This document shows, in pieces, positions 53,631-61,398 of a DNA stretch of 64,000 nt. A program made the translations under genes and the position numbers. The notes beneath the pieces were generated by a model, which saw only the letters and a program-made list of their open reading frames with translations, was not told the origin of the DNA and made no database searches. Source of the DNA: Paracnuella aquatica (lineage in GTDB: Bacteria > Bacteroidota > Bacteroidia > Chitinophagales > Chitinophagaceae); the NCBI RefSeq assembly GCF_003332885.2, contig NZ_QOWJ01000002.1:248001-312000 (forward strand). Direction: 5' to 3'. How positions within the stretch are numbered: the stretch's first letter is position 1; the number at the start of each line of letters is the position of its first letter.

Positions 53631-55703
53631 CTAACTGCGTTTGCGTACCATCGTTAGAATGGTGCCCGCCGCCACGTGTTCGCCGGTTTCGTCCAGCACC
53701 TCCACCAGCCATTTTACAATTCCCCGGGGTATTTCGCCTTCCTCGCGGTTGTCTTGCGGCAGCTTTTCTTTACAGGTAAACCGCACCCGGATGGCTGCGC
53801 CGGGGTAAACAGGTTTGGTAAAACGCAATTCGTCGATGCCATAATTCAGCAGCACCGGTCCCGGGTCAGGGCCATCAACGAACAAGCCTGCAGCGGCACT
53901 GAGTATAAAATAGCCATGCGCCACCTGCCCTTCGAACATGGTGCCGCTAAAATCCGTGTCGCGTTGGTGTGCATAAAAATGATCACCGCTCAGATCGGCA
54001 AAGCGGTCAATATCATCGGCGGTGATGGTGCGCTGTTGGGTGATCAGCTGGTCGCCCACTGACAGGTCCTCAAAATATTTGCGGAAAAGGTGTTCGCTGC
54101 CCACATTGCCCCGTGCACCGGTTTGATAAGTGCCGGTAATGGCCGTCAGCACGTTGGGCGAACCCTGCACCGCCACCCGTTGCAGGTAATGTTTTACGCC
54201 CCGCAGGCCGCCCATTTCCTCGCCACCGCCAGCCCTGCCGGGGCCGCCATGCACCAGCATGGGCAGCGGCGAACCGTGGCCGGTGCTTTCCGCCGCACAT
54301 TCCCCATTGAGCACCAGTATGCGGCCGTGGTGTGTGGCGGCGCCTACCACAAAATCGGTAGCCTCGCGGTTATCGGCCGTAACAATAGAGCAGCACAGCG
54401 AGCCCTTGCCCATTTTGCTCAGTGCAATGGCTTCGTCCAAATCTTTATAAGGCATTAATGTACTTACAGGGCCAAAACATTCCACTTCATGCACGGCTTT
54501 ACTTTCCAGCGGGTGTTCGTTCAGCAGCAGCAGCGGCGAAATAAATGCGCCCTGCTTCGGGTCGGCATCCAACAGTTCCACACTGTCCAGCGAGCCATAA
54601 ATAATCCCCGATGTGGCCAGTAGCCGCTGCACATTTTGGCGCAGCCGCTCCCTTTGTGCCAAGCCTGCCAGTGCACCCATCCGCACCTTTTCGTTGTGCG
54701 GGTTGCCAATGGTGGTTTGCGCCAGCGCCTGCCGTAGCGCCGCGGATGCCGCTTCCAGCAAATGCTCGGGCACAAATATGCGGCGCACCGCGGTACATTT
54801 TTGTCCGGCTTTTGATGTTATTTCCCTGCGCACTTCTTTAATAAAAAGATCCCACTCCGCAGTTCCGGGACCGGCGTTTTGTCCCAATATTAACGCATTG
54901 AGCGAATCGGCTTCCATGGTAAAAGGCACGCTTTCCTGCACGATGCGCGGATGTGTTTTTAACCCAATTCCGGTTTGGTGCGAGCCGGTAAACGTAACCA
55001 CATCCTGTGCGGTTACGCCATCGAGCAAACTGCCGGGTGCACCGCAAAGAATTTGCAAAGCGCCATCGGGCAATATGCCGCTGTCAATAATTTCTTTGGC
55101 CACGGCCTGCGCCAAATAGGAGCCATATGGCGATGGCTTCACCACTGCAGGCATGCCCGCCAGCCAGTTGACGGCGCATTTTTCCAGCATACCCCATACG
55201 GGAAAATTATAGGCGTTGATGTGCACCGCCACGCCTTCGCGGGGCACCAGCAGGTGGTGGGCCATAAAAGTGCCCCCTTTGCCCAAAGCGACGGGGTCGC
55301 CATCGGTGCAATAGGGCAGGTCGGGCAGCTTGCGGCGTAGGGATGCGTTGGCAAACAGGTTGCCGATGCCGCCTTCAATATCGATCCAGCTATCCCCTCG
55401 GGTAGCACCCGTGTGGTAGGAGAGTTGGTAAAAGCTTTCTTTTTTGCTTTGCAGGTGCAGCGCCAGTGCTTTCAGCCTGCGGCCCCGTTCGTGAAAAGTG
55501 AGTTTGCGCAGGGCAGGATTGCCCACCGTGCGGGCCCAATGCAGTGCCGCTTCCGTATCAATGCCTTCGGTATCGGCAAGGGCGATGGGCTCGGAGGTTA
55601 CGGCATCGAGCAGCAGCTCGCCATCGCCGGTGCCCGTTTGCCAGCGGCCGCAAACGTAGTTGGCTATTTTGCCCACGCGGGTGGAAGTAATCAAGGGTGT
55701 CAT
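53631..55703 (-). CDS. paaZ: Bifunctional PaaZ: oxepin-CoA hydrolase / semialdehyde dehydrogenase
   Basis: 690 residues, full length for PaaZ. The N-terminal aldehyde dehydrogenase (about 1-525) has Glu264 in TMEADSLN and Cys303 in AGQKCTAV as catalytic residues. The C-terminal MaoC hot-dog hydratase (about 545-690) has the Asp/His dyad in SGDHFYAH. PaaZ opens the oxepin-CoA ring of the phenylacetate pathway and oxidises the resulting semialdehyde. The rest of the pathway (paaABCDE, paaK) is not in the window, so the paa genes are split in this genome or this one serves another ring cleavage. Confidence 0.94.
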   Translation of the reverse strand: MTPLITSTRVGKIANYVCGRWQTGTGDGELLLDAVTSEPIALADTEGIDTEAALHWARTVGNPALRKLTFHERGRRLKALALHLQSKKESFYQLSYHTGATRGDSWIDIEGGIGNLFANASLRRKLPDLPYCTDGDPVALGKGGTFMAHHLLVPREGVAVHINAYNFPVWGMLEKCAVNWLAGMPAVVKPSPYGSYLAQAVAKEIIDSGILPDGALQILCGAPGSLLDGVTAQDVVTFTGSHQTGIGLKTHPRIVQESVPFTMEADSLNALILGQNAGPGTAEWDLFIKEVRREITSKAGQKCTAVRRIFVPEHLLEAASAALRQALAQTTIGNPHNEKVRMGALAGLAQRERLRQNVQRLLATSGIIYGSLDSVELLDADPKQGAFISPLLLLNEHPLESKAVHEVECFGPVSTLMPYKDLDEAIALSKMGKGSLCCSIVTADNREATDFVVGAATHHGRILVLNGECAAESTGHGSPLPMLVHGGPGRAGGGEEMGGLRGVKHYLQRVAVQGSPNVLTAITGTYQTGARGNVGSEHLFRKYFEDLSVGDQLITQQRTITADDIDRFADLSGDHFYAHQRDTDFSGTMFEGQVAHGYFILSAAAGLFVDGPDPGPVLLNYGIDELRFTKPVYPGAAIRVRFTCKEKLPQDNREEGEIPRGIVKWLVEVLDETGEHVAAGTILTMVRKRS

Positions 55704-55732
55704 GTTGCAATCGTTAAGAGGGGAAAGTTAGG

Positions 55733-55783
55733 AAAAATAAGGCGCCGCATGAAAGCGGCAAACGGCTGTCATAACGCGGCGCC
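55733..55783 (-). terminator. Stem with U-rich tail between the truncated thioredoxin gene and paaZ
   Basis: GGCGCCGC (55741-55748) and GCGGCGCC (55776-55783) form an 8-bp GC-only stem. On the minus strand it is followed by TTATTTTT. It would end transcription from the thioredoxin-like gene upstream of paaZ. The loop is 27 bases and contains a smaller internal pairing. Confidence 0.55.
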
Positions 55784-55868
55784 AGGGAATAAAAATGTGT
55801 TGGTGCAACCAATTAACCCATTAAAGTTCAACTGCAGGTTTGTGCCCTGAACCATTAAAGCAGTGTTG

Positions 55869-56459
55869 CTATTGCAGCAACCGGTCGATCGCATTTTCAT
55901 TTTCTTCCAATAGCGTGTACGGCCGGTCGGCGTTGTACTGCACCAGGTTTCCTGCCTTATCAATCAGCACATAGTGTGGAATGGCATCAACCTTATATGC
56001 CTTACAAGCCGGGTTTCGGTCCCATCCTTCGGCCAGCAGGTTGATGCCGGTCAACCCTAATTTTTGCACAGCCGACTTCCATTCTTTTTCAGCTACATCC
56101 ACGCAAACATTTAAAAACACAACATCCTTGTTTTTATACCGGTTGTGCAACTGGGGTATATAATTTTTGATGTCGTTAATACAGGGGCCGCAATAAACGC
56201 CCCAAAAGTCGAGGTACACCACTTTTCCCCTGAAGTCGCTGAGCGATACATCTTTTCCTTCCCTATTTTTTAAAGTAAAAGCAGGTGCGGGGTTGCCGGG
56301 CCGCAGCCGTTGCATGTGGGTATAATATTGGTCCAGTGTATCCCGGAAAGCGGCCGTTTTTATTTGCGGTGCAAAGGTTCGATACGCTTCTTCCACAGCT
56401 GTAAAGTCATAGGAGCTGAAGCCGGACATGATGGCTTTGGCCAAATACCAATCTAGCAC
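55869..56459 (-). CDS. TlpA-family thioredoxin-like protein, N-terminally truncated
   Basis: 196 residues from a GTG. The C-terminal half is an intact TlpA/ResA-type thioredoxin fold: GNPAPAFTLKNREGKDVSLSDFRGKVVYLDFWG, then CGPC, and VDAIPHYVLIDKAG with the cis-Pro. Bacteroidota proteins of this type usually have a signal peptide and an N-terminal DUF4369 domain, together around 350 residues or more. Here the reading frame stays protein-like for about 13 codons upstream (FDLYFSGAPV) and then meets a stop at 56499-56501. No signal peptide is present. It is probably a decayed gene; it is unlikely to reach the periplasm. Confidence 0.7.
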   Translation of the reverse strand: MLDWYLAKAIMSGFSSYDFTAVEEAYRTFAPQIKTAAFRDTLDQYYTHMQRLRPGNPAPAFTLKNREGKDVSLSDFRGKVVYLDFWGVYCGPCINDIKNYIPQLHNRYKNKDVVFLNVCVDVAEKEWKSAVQKLGLTGINLLAEGWDRNPACKAYKVDAIPHYVLIDKAGNLVQYNADRPYTLLEENENAIDRLLQ

Positions 56460-56592
56460 TACCGGTGCGCCGGAAAAATATAAATCAAATTTTGCCCCTC
56501 ACGCATTGCTGCGGCAAGTGATTGCCACTGTGTGGAAGCAGCAATCATTTATTTTATTGCTGCTGCGCCGCGCAATAACGGGCAGCGCTGGT

Positions 56593-57075
56593 TCAGGCTT
56601 CGGTTGTTACCACGGCACCAAACTGCCGCAGGTGGTGCACTGCATGTTTGTAGGTAAACAGTACGTTGCCTTCGTAATCGAGGTTGCCAAAAAACGGGTT
56701 GAGTGTAGTGAGGTTGGGGTTGGCGGCAAACACCGCAAAAAAATGCTGTAATTCTTCCTCCAGGTTATCAATCGCTTCTTCCATGGTGGTAAACCTGGGC
56801 GGCGCCGGCGACTGCGGCACCATCGGGTTGGGTATGTTTTCGCGCAGCGGTTGGTTGCTTTTTAAAAACGCCTGCATCTTCGGCAGGTCGGCTTCGGGGG
56901 TAAACAGGCGGGGCGCCGGCAACCGGCCCGACGATAAGCGTACCGCATCGCTAAAATGCTCGATCATTTGCTGCAAATTCATTTTGCCCCATTGTGGCGG
57001 CGTGTGGTGCGGAATGCTGCGCAGCAGCGGGATAAACTGCTGTTGCAAAAACCGGATTTTATGGGAAAGGCTCAT
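56593..57075 (-). CDS. DUF1569 / DinB-like protein
   Basis: 160 residues starting at ATG 57075 (MSLSHKIRFLQQQ). The frame is open upstream only because the 7-base repeat happens to be stop-free. It is a four-helix-bundle protein of the DUF1569/DinB superfamily: PPQWGKMNLQQMIEHFSDA and YKHAVHHLRQFG carry the His residues placed as in metal-binding DinB proteins. Function unknown; some relatives are thiol-dependent transferases. The start codon is only 13 bases from the 14-copy repeat. Confidence 0.8.
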   Translation of the reverse strand: MSLSHKIRFLQQQFIPLLRSIPHHTPPQWGKMNLQQMIEHFSDAVRLSSGRLPAPRLFTPEADLPKMQAFLKSNQPLRENIPNPMVPQSPAPPRFTTMEEAIDNLEEELQHFFAVFAANPNLTTLNPFFGNLDYEGNVLFTYKHAVHHLRQFGAVVTTEA

Positions 57076-57088
57076 GGTGGGTGGTTTT

Positions 57089-57187
<99 letters not shown>

Positions 57188-57215
57188 GAAAAGTTCAGCC
57201 TTTGAAGATACTGCC

Positions 57216-57253
57216 GAAAAAGAAAAATCCCACAGGCTAACACCTGCAGGATT
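57216..57253 (-). terminator. Terminator of adk
   Basis: AATCCCACAGG (57226-57236), loop CTAACA, CCTGCAGGATT (57243-57253), 9 of 11 paired. Read on the minus strand it is followed by TTTTTCTTTTT. It lies 55 bases beyond the adk stop and before the DUF1569 leader, inside the pair of L6 repeat arms. Confidence 0.75.
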
Positions 57254-57271
57254 CTAGAAAATTAAGTACAC

Positions 57272-57306
57272 GTCTTCGGTCTTCCGACATCCGTCTTCCA
57301 ACTACA
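57272..57306. repeat. Heptad repeat, right arm of locus L6
   Basis: GTCTTCG, GTCTTCC, GACATCC, GTCTTCC, AACTACA in 7-base register, ending at the adk stop codon. The GTCTTCC type is opposite in sense to GAAGTCC-like units (its reverse complement is GGAAGAC), though not an exact complement of the left arm. Confidence 0.6.
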
Positions 57307-57308
57307 CC

Positions 57309-57896
57309 CTACACCGCCGAGGCAGCTTCTTTTTCAATAGAAGCAGAAAGGGCGTTGAAGATATCGTCGATCGAGCCTTCGCCTTTAATAGCCTCAAAAC
57401 GGCCAAGGGCTTTATAGTGCTCGGCCACCGGTTCGGTTTCGGCTTTATATACCGCAAAGCGTTTGCGGATAACGGCCTCGTCGGTATCGTCGGTGCGGCC
57501 CGATGTTTCGCCGCGTTTCAGCAGGCGTTGCACCAGCTCTTCTTCCGATACTTCGAGGGCAATTACTTTGGTGATGCTTGTTTTGCGCAGCGCCAGCAGC
57601 TTGTCCAGCGCCTGGGCCTGTGCTTCGGTACGCGGAAAGCCATCGAACAGAAAACCTTTTGCACTGCTATTTTGTTCCAACATGGTGTCGATCATGCCGA
57701 TCACTACCTCGTCGGGTACCAGTTGTCCTTTGTCGATGAAATTTTTGGCTTCGGTGCCGAGGGGCGTTTTTGCTGCAATTTCGGCCCGCAGCAGGTTGCC
57801 GGTAGAAAGGTGCACCAATCCAAATTTTTCTACAACTCTTTCCGATTGGGTTCCCTTGCCGCTGCCGGGAGGTCCGAACAGTATCAAATTAAACAT
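57309..57896 (-). CDS. adk: Adenylate kinase
   Basis: 195 residues. It interconverts ATP plus AMP and two ADP in the cytoplasm. GPPGSGKGTQ (7-16) is the P-loop, HLSTGNLLR and LFDGFPRT bind AMP, and RLLKRGETSGRTDDTDE is the short LID form without a zinc domain, usual in this phylum. The Ala-rich C-terminus is a small extension. Transcribed alone, from a TATCTTTG promoter 24 bases upstream to the terminator at 57216-57253. Confidence 0.97.
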   Translation of the reverse strand: MFNLILFGPPGSGKGTQSERVVEKFGLVHLSTGNLLRAEIAAKTPLGTEAKNFIDKGQLVPDEVVIGMIDTMLEQNSSAKGFLFDGFPRTEAQAQALDKLLALRKTSITKVIALEVSEEELVQRLLKRGETSGRTDDTDEAVIRKRFAVYKAETEPVAEHYKALGRFEAIKGEGSIDDIFNALSASIEKEAASAV

Positions 57897-57919
57897 AAGC
57901 GCTAAAAATGCTGTTGAGA

Positions 57920-57927
57920 CAAAGATA
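57920..57927 (-). promoter_or_regulatory. -7 promoter element of adk
   Basis: On the minus strand TATCTTTG, a full match to TAnnTTTG, 23 bases before the adk ATG. No clear TTG at the -33 position. Confidence 0.55.
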
Positions 57928-58117
57928 GGGAACCGGGCAGAGAATTCAGGTTGCGATTTGGCGCCCCGGTTTGGTAAAAAACAACAGTGTGCCGTTTTCT
58001 TTAAATAAACATCAATGCAGCCGTCGGTTTATTGAAGGTATTTGCAATGCGGGCCGATATGCAGCGGTGCAGGGAACAGGAAGCATTCTTTAACAAACCA
58101 AACTTTTAGCACCTGCG

Positions 58118-58125
58118 TACATTTG
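58118..58125 (+). promoter_or_regulatory. -7 promoter element of msrB
   Basis: TACATTTG 15 bases before the msrB ATG, identical to the elements in front of fabG and the SLBB gene. A T-rich AACTTTTAG lies at about the -33 distance. Confidence 0.6.
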
Positions 58126-58140
58126 TAACAACTTACCAAT

Positions 58141-58692
58141 ATGAAACAGCTGTTCTTACTGTGCATACTGGCCCTGGCGCTGCAAAGCTGCACCCAGGCG
58201 CAATCGTCAAAACAAAATGCCATGAGCGTACAACCTTCCAAAAACCCGGTTTACTCCAATACCGACACTTCGAAAGTAGAGCTGAGCAACGATGAGTGGC
58301 GCAAGATTCTGCCCACAGAAATGTACCAGATAGCCCGGCAAAAAGGTACCGAACGGCCTTGGACCTCGAAGTTTGAAAACTTTAAGGAAGTGGGCACTTA
58401 TTACTGCGCGGCTTGCGGCAATGCGTTGTTTAAAAGCGACACCAAGTTCGACAGCGGTTGCGGCTGGCCTTCGTTTTACGAGCCAGTTGGCAAAGGCAAT
58501 ATTATTTACACCCCCGACCACTCGCATGGCATGACACGCACCGAAGTGCAGTGCGGCCGCTGTAAGGCGCATTTGGGCCATGTGTTTGATGACGGCCCAC
58601 CGCCCACCGGCCTGCGTTATTGCATCAACGGTGTGATCCTCGATTTTAAAAAAGCAGAGGCTGCCAAAAAGAATTTCGAGCAAAAGCAGTAG
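58141..58692 (+). CDS. msrB: Peptide-methionine (R)-S-oxide reductase, lipoprotein form
   Basis: 183 residues. The signal peptide ends in a lipobox (LQSC, Cys19), so the enzyme is exported and lipid-anchored, unlike the usual cytoplasmic MsrB. Two CxxC zinc pairs (YYCAACGNALF and VQCGRCKAHLGH), SGCGWPSF, and the catalytic Cys in RYCINGV are present. It reduces methionine-R-sulfoxide in periplasmic or surface proteins. It has its own promoter and is divergent from adk. Confidence 0.95.
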   Translation: MKQLFLLCILALALQSCTQAQSSKQNAMSVQPSKNPVYSNTDTSKVELSNDEWRKILPTEMYQIARQKGTERPWTSKFENFKEVGTYYCAACGNALFKSDTKFDSGCGWPSFYEPVGKGNIIYTPDHSHGMTRTEVQCGRCKAHLGHVFDDGPPPTGLRYCINGVILDFKKAEAAKKNFEQKQ

Positions 58693-58724
58693 GCTTTTGC
58701 GTTCATTTTTATTGTAAAAAAATT

Positions 58725-58795
58725 ACGGCTACTGCATACTGTTGGGTTGGTTTAACAACGCCCCGGTTTGCAGTAGCCGTTTGCTTAACCCAACC
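58725..58795. other. Two interleaved inverted repeats (pseudoknot-like order A-B-A'-B')
   Basis: A is ACGGCTACTGCA (58725-58736) with its perfect complement TGCAGTAGCCGT (58769-58780). B is GGTTGGTTTAA (58745-58755), complementary with one mismatch to TTAACCCAACC (58785-58795). The order A-B-A'-B' allows an H-type pseudoknot or two competing hairpins downstream of msrB. It may be the 3' structure of msrB or a separate RNA element. Confidence 0.6.
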
Positions 58796-58955
58796 ATTAA
58801 CCGAAAATTGCGCAAACCCGCAACAATAGCGGCTCGGCAGTTGTTGTAAAACCTTTTACAGGCTACGCAACGGCACGAAATTTATATTATTATTATACTG
58901 GATTTGGGCATGTTGCCTGCACCCTTTTTTAGTTCACCTTTAAATTGTGAACATC

Positions 58956-59516
58956 ATGATCAAGAAATTACCGGGAGAGGTTTGGAAAACAATGAAGTTC
59001 AGTGGCAGCGCCGCTTTGCGCAACCGGTATGCAGTATCATCGCATGGCCGGATAGCTAGCTTTAAAGACGATGTGCTGGAGGATGGAAAGTTGCTCAACG
59101 GTTCCATCACCACCGGCTACCGCACTTTAAACCTGCACCGCCCCGACAACAAGGGCACCCTGTACATTCACCGCGAACTGGCCAAGCTGTTTTTACCCAA
59201 AACATCGCCGAAGCATAAGTATGTGATCCATAAAAATCACGACAAGCTGGACAACAGTGTAAAAAACCTGAAGTGGGCTACGCTGGAAGAGATGATTGCC
59301 CACCAACAAAAAAGCCCCGCAAAAATGGCCTACAAAGAGCGGCAGGCCAACCGCACCGTGGGCCTGAAACTAACGGCAGCGCAGGTGCGCAAAATCAAGG
59401 ACATTTTGAACAGCGAACGGCGCAAGCTTACCATCAAACAACTTGCCGACAAGTACGCAGTGAGCGAAATGACCCTTTACCGCATCAAAAGCGGCGAGAA
59501 TTGGGGAAGCGTGTAG
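58956..59516 (+). CDS. NUMOD4 / HNH-type protein with C-terminal helix-turn-helix
   Basis: 186 residues from ATG 58956; a GTG three codons earlier is possible. PGEVWKTMKFSGSAALRNRYAVSSHGRIASF is NUMOD4-like. IHRELAKLFLP then YVIHKNHDKLDNSVKNLKWAT is an HNH nuclease motif with the metal-site His kept and DG replaced by NH. The C-terminal part (LTAAQVRKIKDIL, LTIKQLADKYAVSEMTLYRI) is a helix-turn-helix. Domains are those of homing endonucleases, but no intron or intein host is nearby. It may be a free-standing mobile gene or a domesticated regulator. The inverted repeat GTTCAC/GTGAAC (58932-58952) at its start could be an operator. Confidence 0.8.
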   Translation: MIKKLPGEVWKTMKFSGSAALRNRYAVSSHGRIASFKDDVLEDGKLLNGSITTGYRTLNLHRPDNKGTLYIHRELAKLFLPKTSPKHKYVIHKNHDKLDNSVKNLKWATLEEMIAHQQKSPAKMAYKERQANRTVGLKLTAAQVRKIKDILNSERRKLTIKQLADKYAVSEMTLYRIKSGENWGSV

Positions 59517-59525
59517 GGAGAGAGG

Positions 59526-59651
59526 GTTGGTAGTTGATAGAATTGCTTCGCCAATCGAAATAATTTTTTGAAGCATGCAATAAGTGCATGCTTTTTTCAT
59601 TGGCAACTACCAACTACCAACTACCAACTACCAACTACCAACTACCAACTA
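59526..59651. repeat. Complementary heptad-repeat arms (locus L7)
   Basis: Left arm: GTTGGTA, GTTGATA (59526-59539). Right arm: CAACTAC in six perfect copies plus CAACTA (59604-59651). The terminator of the HNH-type gene sits between them. The right arm ends nine bases before the start codon of the DUF2461 gene, so it forms that gene's leader. Confidence 0.9.
59571..59597 (+). terminator. Terminator between the L7 repeat arms
   Basis: AAGCATGCA, loop ATAAG, TGCATGCTT, then a T-run. A perfect 9-bp stem, 54 bases after the stop of the HNH-type gene. Confidence 0.9.
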
Positions 59652-59660
59652 AATTTGCCC

Positions 59661-60329
59661 ATGCTTGAACCTCAAACCCTGCGATTCCTTTCGGGGCTGG
59701 AACTGAACAACAATAAGCCCTGGTTCGACAACAACCGCCCCGCATACGAAGCTGCACGCATCGACTTTCAAAATTTTATACAACTGGTCATCGACGACCT
59801 GCAACGCACCGATGCTACCATTGCCGGTATAGCGGCCCGAGATTGTCTGTTTCGCATCAACCGCGATGTGCGTTTTGCCAAAGACAAACGGCCCTATAAA
59901 AGCAACATGGGCGCTTCCATAAAACGGGGTGGCAAAAAGTCGCCGTTTGCAGGCTATTATTTTCACCTGGAGCCGGGCAAAAGCTTTGTGGGCGGCGGAT
60001 TGTGGATGCCCGAAGCAGCACAGCTAAAAGCAGTGCGGCAGGAAATTGATTACTGTTGGGACGAGTTCAAATCTTTAGTGGAAGCGCCCGACTTCAAACA
60101 AACTTTTGGCGACCTCTGGCGCAGCCCCGAAACCGAACTGGTAACCACACCCAAAGGCTACGAAAAAGACCACCCGGCCATTTCGTATTTAAAGTTCAAA
60201 AGCTTTATTGCCGAAACGCCTGTTTCCGACGCCGAGTTGACATCAGCAGCATTGCACAAAAAAACCGTAGCAGTGTTTAAAACCTTGCACCCGCTTATTT
60301 GTTTCATTAACCGGACAGTGGAGGCGTGA
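59661..60329 (+). CDS. DUF2461 / TIGR02453 family protein
   Basis: 222 residues from ATG 59661 (MLEPQTLRFLSGLELNNNKPWF); the open frame upstream is only the repeat. Family signatures are NNNKPWFDNNRPAYE, FRINRDVRFAKDKRPYKSN and YFHLEPGKSFVGGGLWMP. Function is unknown though the family is widespread in bacteria and fungi. Cytoplasmic, no signal. The 5' leader consists of the L7 repeat, so its promoter must lie in or before the repeat. Confidence 0.9.
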   Translation: MLEPQTLRFLSGLELNNNKPWFDNNRPAYEAARIDFQNFIQLVIDDLQRTDATIAGIAARDCLFRINRDVRFAKDKRPYKSNMGASIKRGGKKSPFAGYYFHLEPGKSFVGGGLWMPEAAQLKAVRQEIDYCWDEFKSLVEAPDFKQTFGDLWRSPETELVTTPKGYEKDHPAISYLKFKSFIAETPVSDAELTSAALHKKTVAVFKTLHPLICFINRTVEA

Positions 60330-60343
60330 GGGTAACGAGAATT

Positions 60344-60527
60344 GTGAAAGGTGAAACGTGAATGGTCAATGGTGAATGGTGAGTTATTGGCGTCAGACGT
60401 CAAACGTCAAACGTCAAAAAGGAAATGGCGGTTGATAAGTGTATCGATTGGTAAAACCGGAGCATCTGCCAATTCTTATGATCCATTCACGTTTGACGTT
60501 TCACCTTTCACGACAATTACCATTCAC
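60344..60527. repeat. Complementary heptad-repeat arms (locus L8)
   Basis: Left arm 60344-60419: GTGAAAG, GTGAAAC, GTGAATG, GTCAATG, GTGAATG, GTGAGTT in unbroken register, then after a phase step GTCAGAC, GTCAAAC, GTCAAAC, GTCAAAA. Right arm 60484-60527: CATTCAC, GTTTGAC, GTTTCAC, CTTTCAC and, after a gap, CATTCAC. The right arm follows the left arm's order in reverse complement, with one extra unit. It lies between two + strand genes. Confidence 0.88.
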
Positions 60528-60553
60528 GCTTAAAAAACCCAATTGATTTTTCC

Positions 60554-61393
60554 ATGAGCAAAGTTTGGTTGATAACAGGCGCCAGCAGTGGGCTGGGTGC
60601 AGCACTGGCGGCAGCAGCTTTACAGAACGGGCACAAGGTTGCCGCAACATTTCGGAAACCGGAGCAGGCTGCAGATTTTACCACAAATAATAACGGCGCA
60701 GGCTTGGGCATAGTGCTGGATGTAACCAGCCAGGAACAGGTTACCGCTAGTGTACAGCAAGCTATTGATCATTTTGGCCGTATCGATGTGCTGGTAAATA
60801 ATGCCGGCTATGGCACTATTGGCGCCATCGAAGAATTTAGCATGGAGGAGGTCCGCCAGCAGTTTGAAGCCAATTTTTTTGGAGCCGTTGCGCTAACTAA
60901 ACAGGTGCTGCCTGCTATGCGCCAGCAAGGCTCGGGGCAGATCCTGTTTATTTCCTCTGCCGCAGGATTTAAAGCCACCGGCGGTTTTGGTGTGTACAAC
61001 AGCAGCAAGTTTGCGCTGGAAGGTTTTGCCGAAGCGCTGGCACAAGAGGTAGGCGCATTAGGGATACGCGTAACCATTGTGCAGCCCGGTCCGTTCCGCA
61101 CCCAGTTTGCCGGCAGTTCGGTAAAGCTGGCGCAACATCGCATGGACGAATACAAGCAAACACCCGTGGCGCAGATGTACCACTATATTTCCCGCATCGA
61201 TGGCAAACAGGAAGGCGATCCCGAAAAAGGCGCCCACGCAATCATCGACTTTGTAGCAAGCGATAGCAAAACCCTGCGCCTGCCACTCGGCAAACATTCG
61301 CTGGATGCCATCCGCGCCAAGCTCCGTGCCGTTGCCAGCGACTTGGATGCCAATGAACGCATTGCACTAAGCACGATGTATGAAGGGAAGTGA
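60554..61393 (+). CDS. Short-chain dehydrogenase/reductase
   Basis: 279 residues, classical SDR. TGASSGLGAA binds NAD(P), NNAGYGTIG follows, and YNSSKFALEG carries the catalytic Tyr and Lys with Ser in ISSAAG. The C-terminus has PGPFRTQFAGSSVK, typical of the group of SDRs often labelled 3-oxoacyl reductase-like or retinol dehydrogenase-like, with unknown substrate. It stands alone, flanked on both sides by repeat-arm loci L8 and L9. Confidence 0.88.
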   Translation: MSKVWLITGASSGLGAALAAAALQNGHKVAATFRKPEQAADFTTNNNGAGLGIVLDVTSQEQVTASVQQAIDHFGRIDVLVNNAGYGTIGAIEEFSMEEVRQQFEANFFGAVALTKQVLPAMRQQGSGQILFISSAAGFKATGGFGVYNSSKFALEGFAEALAQEVGALGIRVTIVQPGPFRTQFAGSSVKLAQHRMDEYKQTPVAQMYHYISRIDGKQEGDPEKGAHAIIDFVASDSKTLRLPLGKHSLDAIRAKLRAVASDLDANERIALSTMYEGK

Positions 61394-61398
61394 GGGCA

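Noticed and set aside
53631-55703. Phenylacetate degradation operon
   Set aside because: Only paaZ and one enoyl-CoA hydratase-like gene are present; the oxygenase, ligase and thiolase genes are not in the window.
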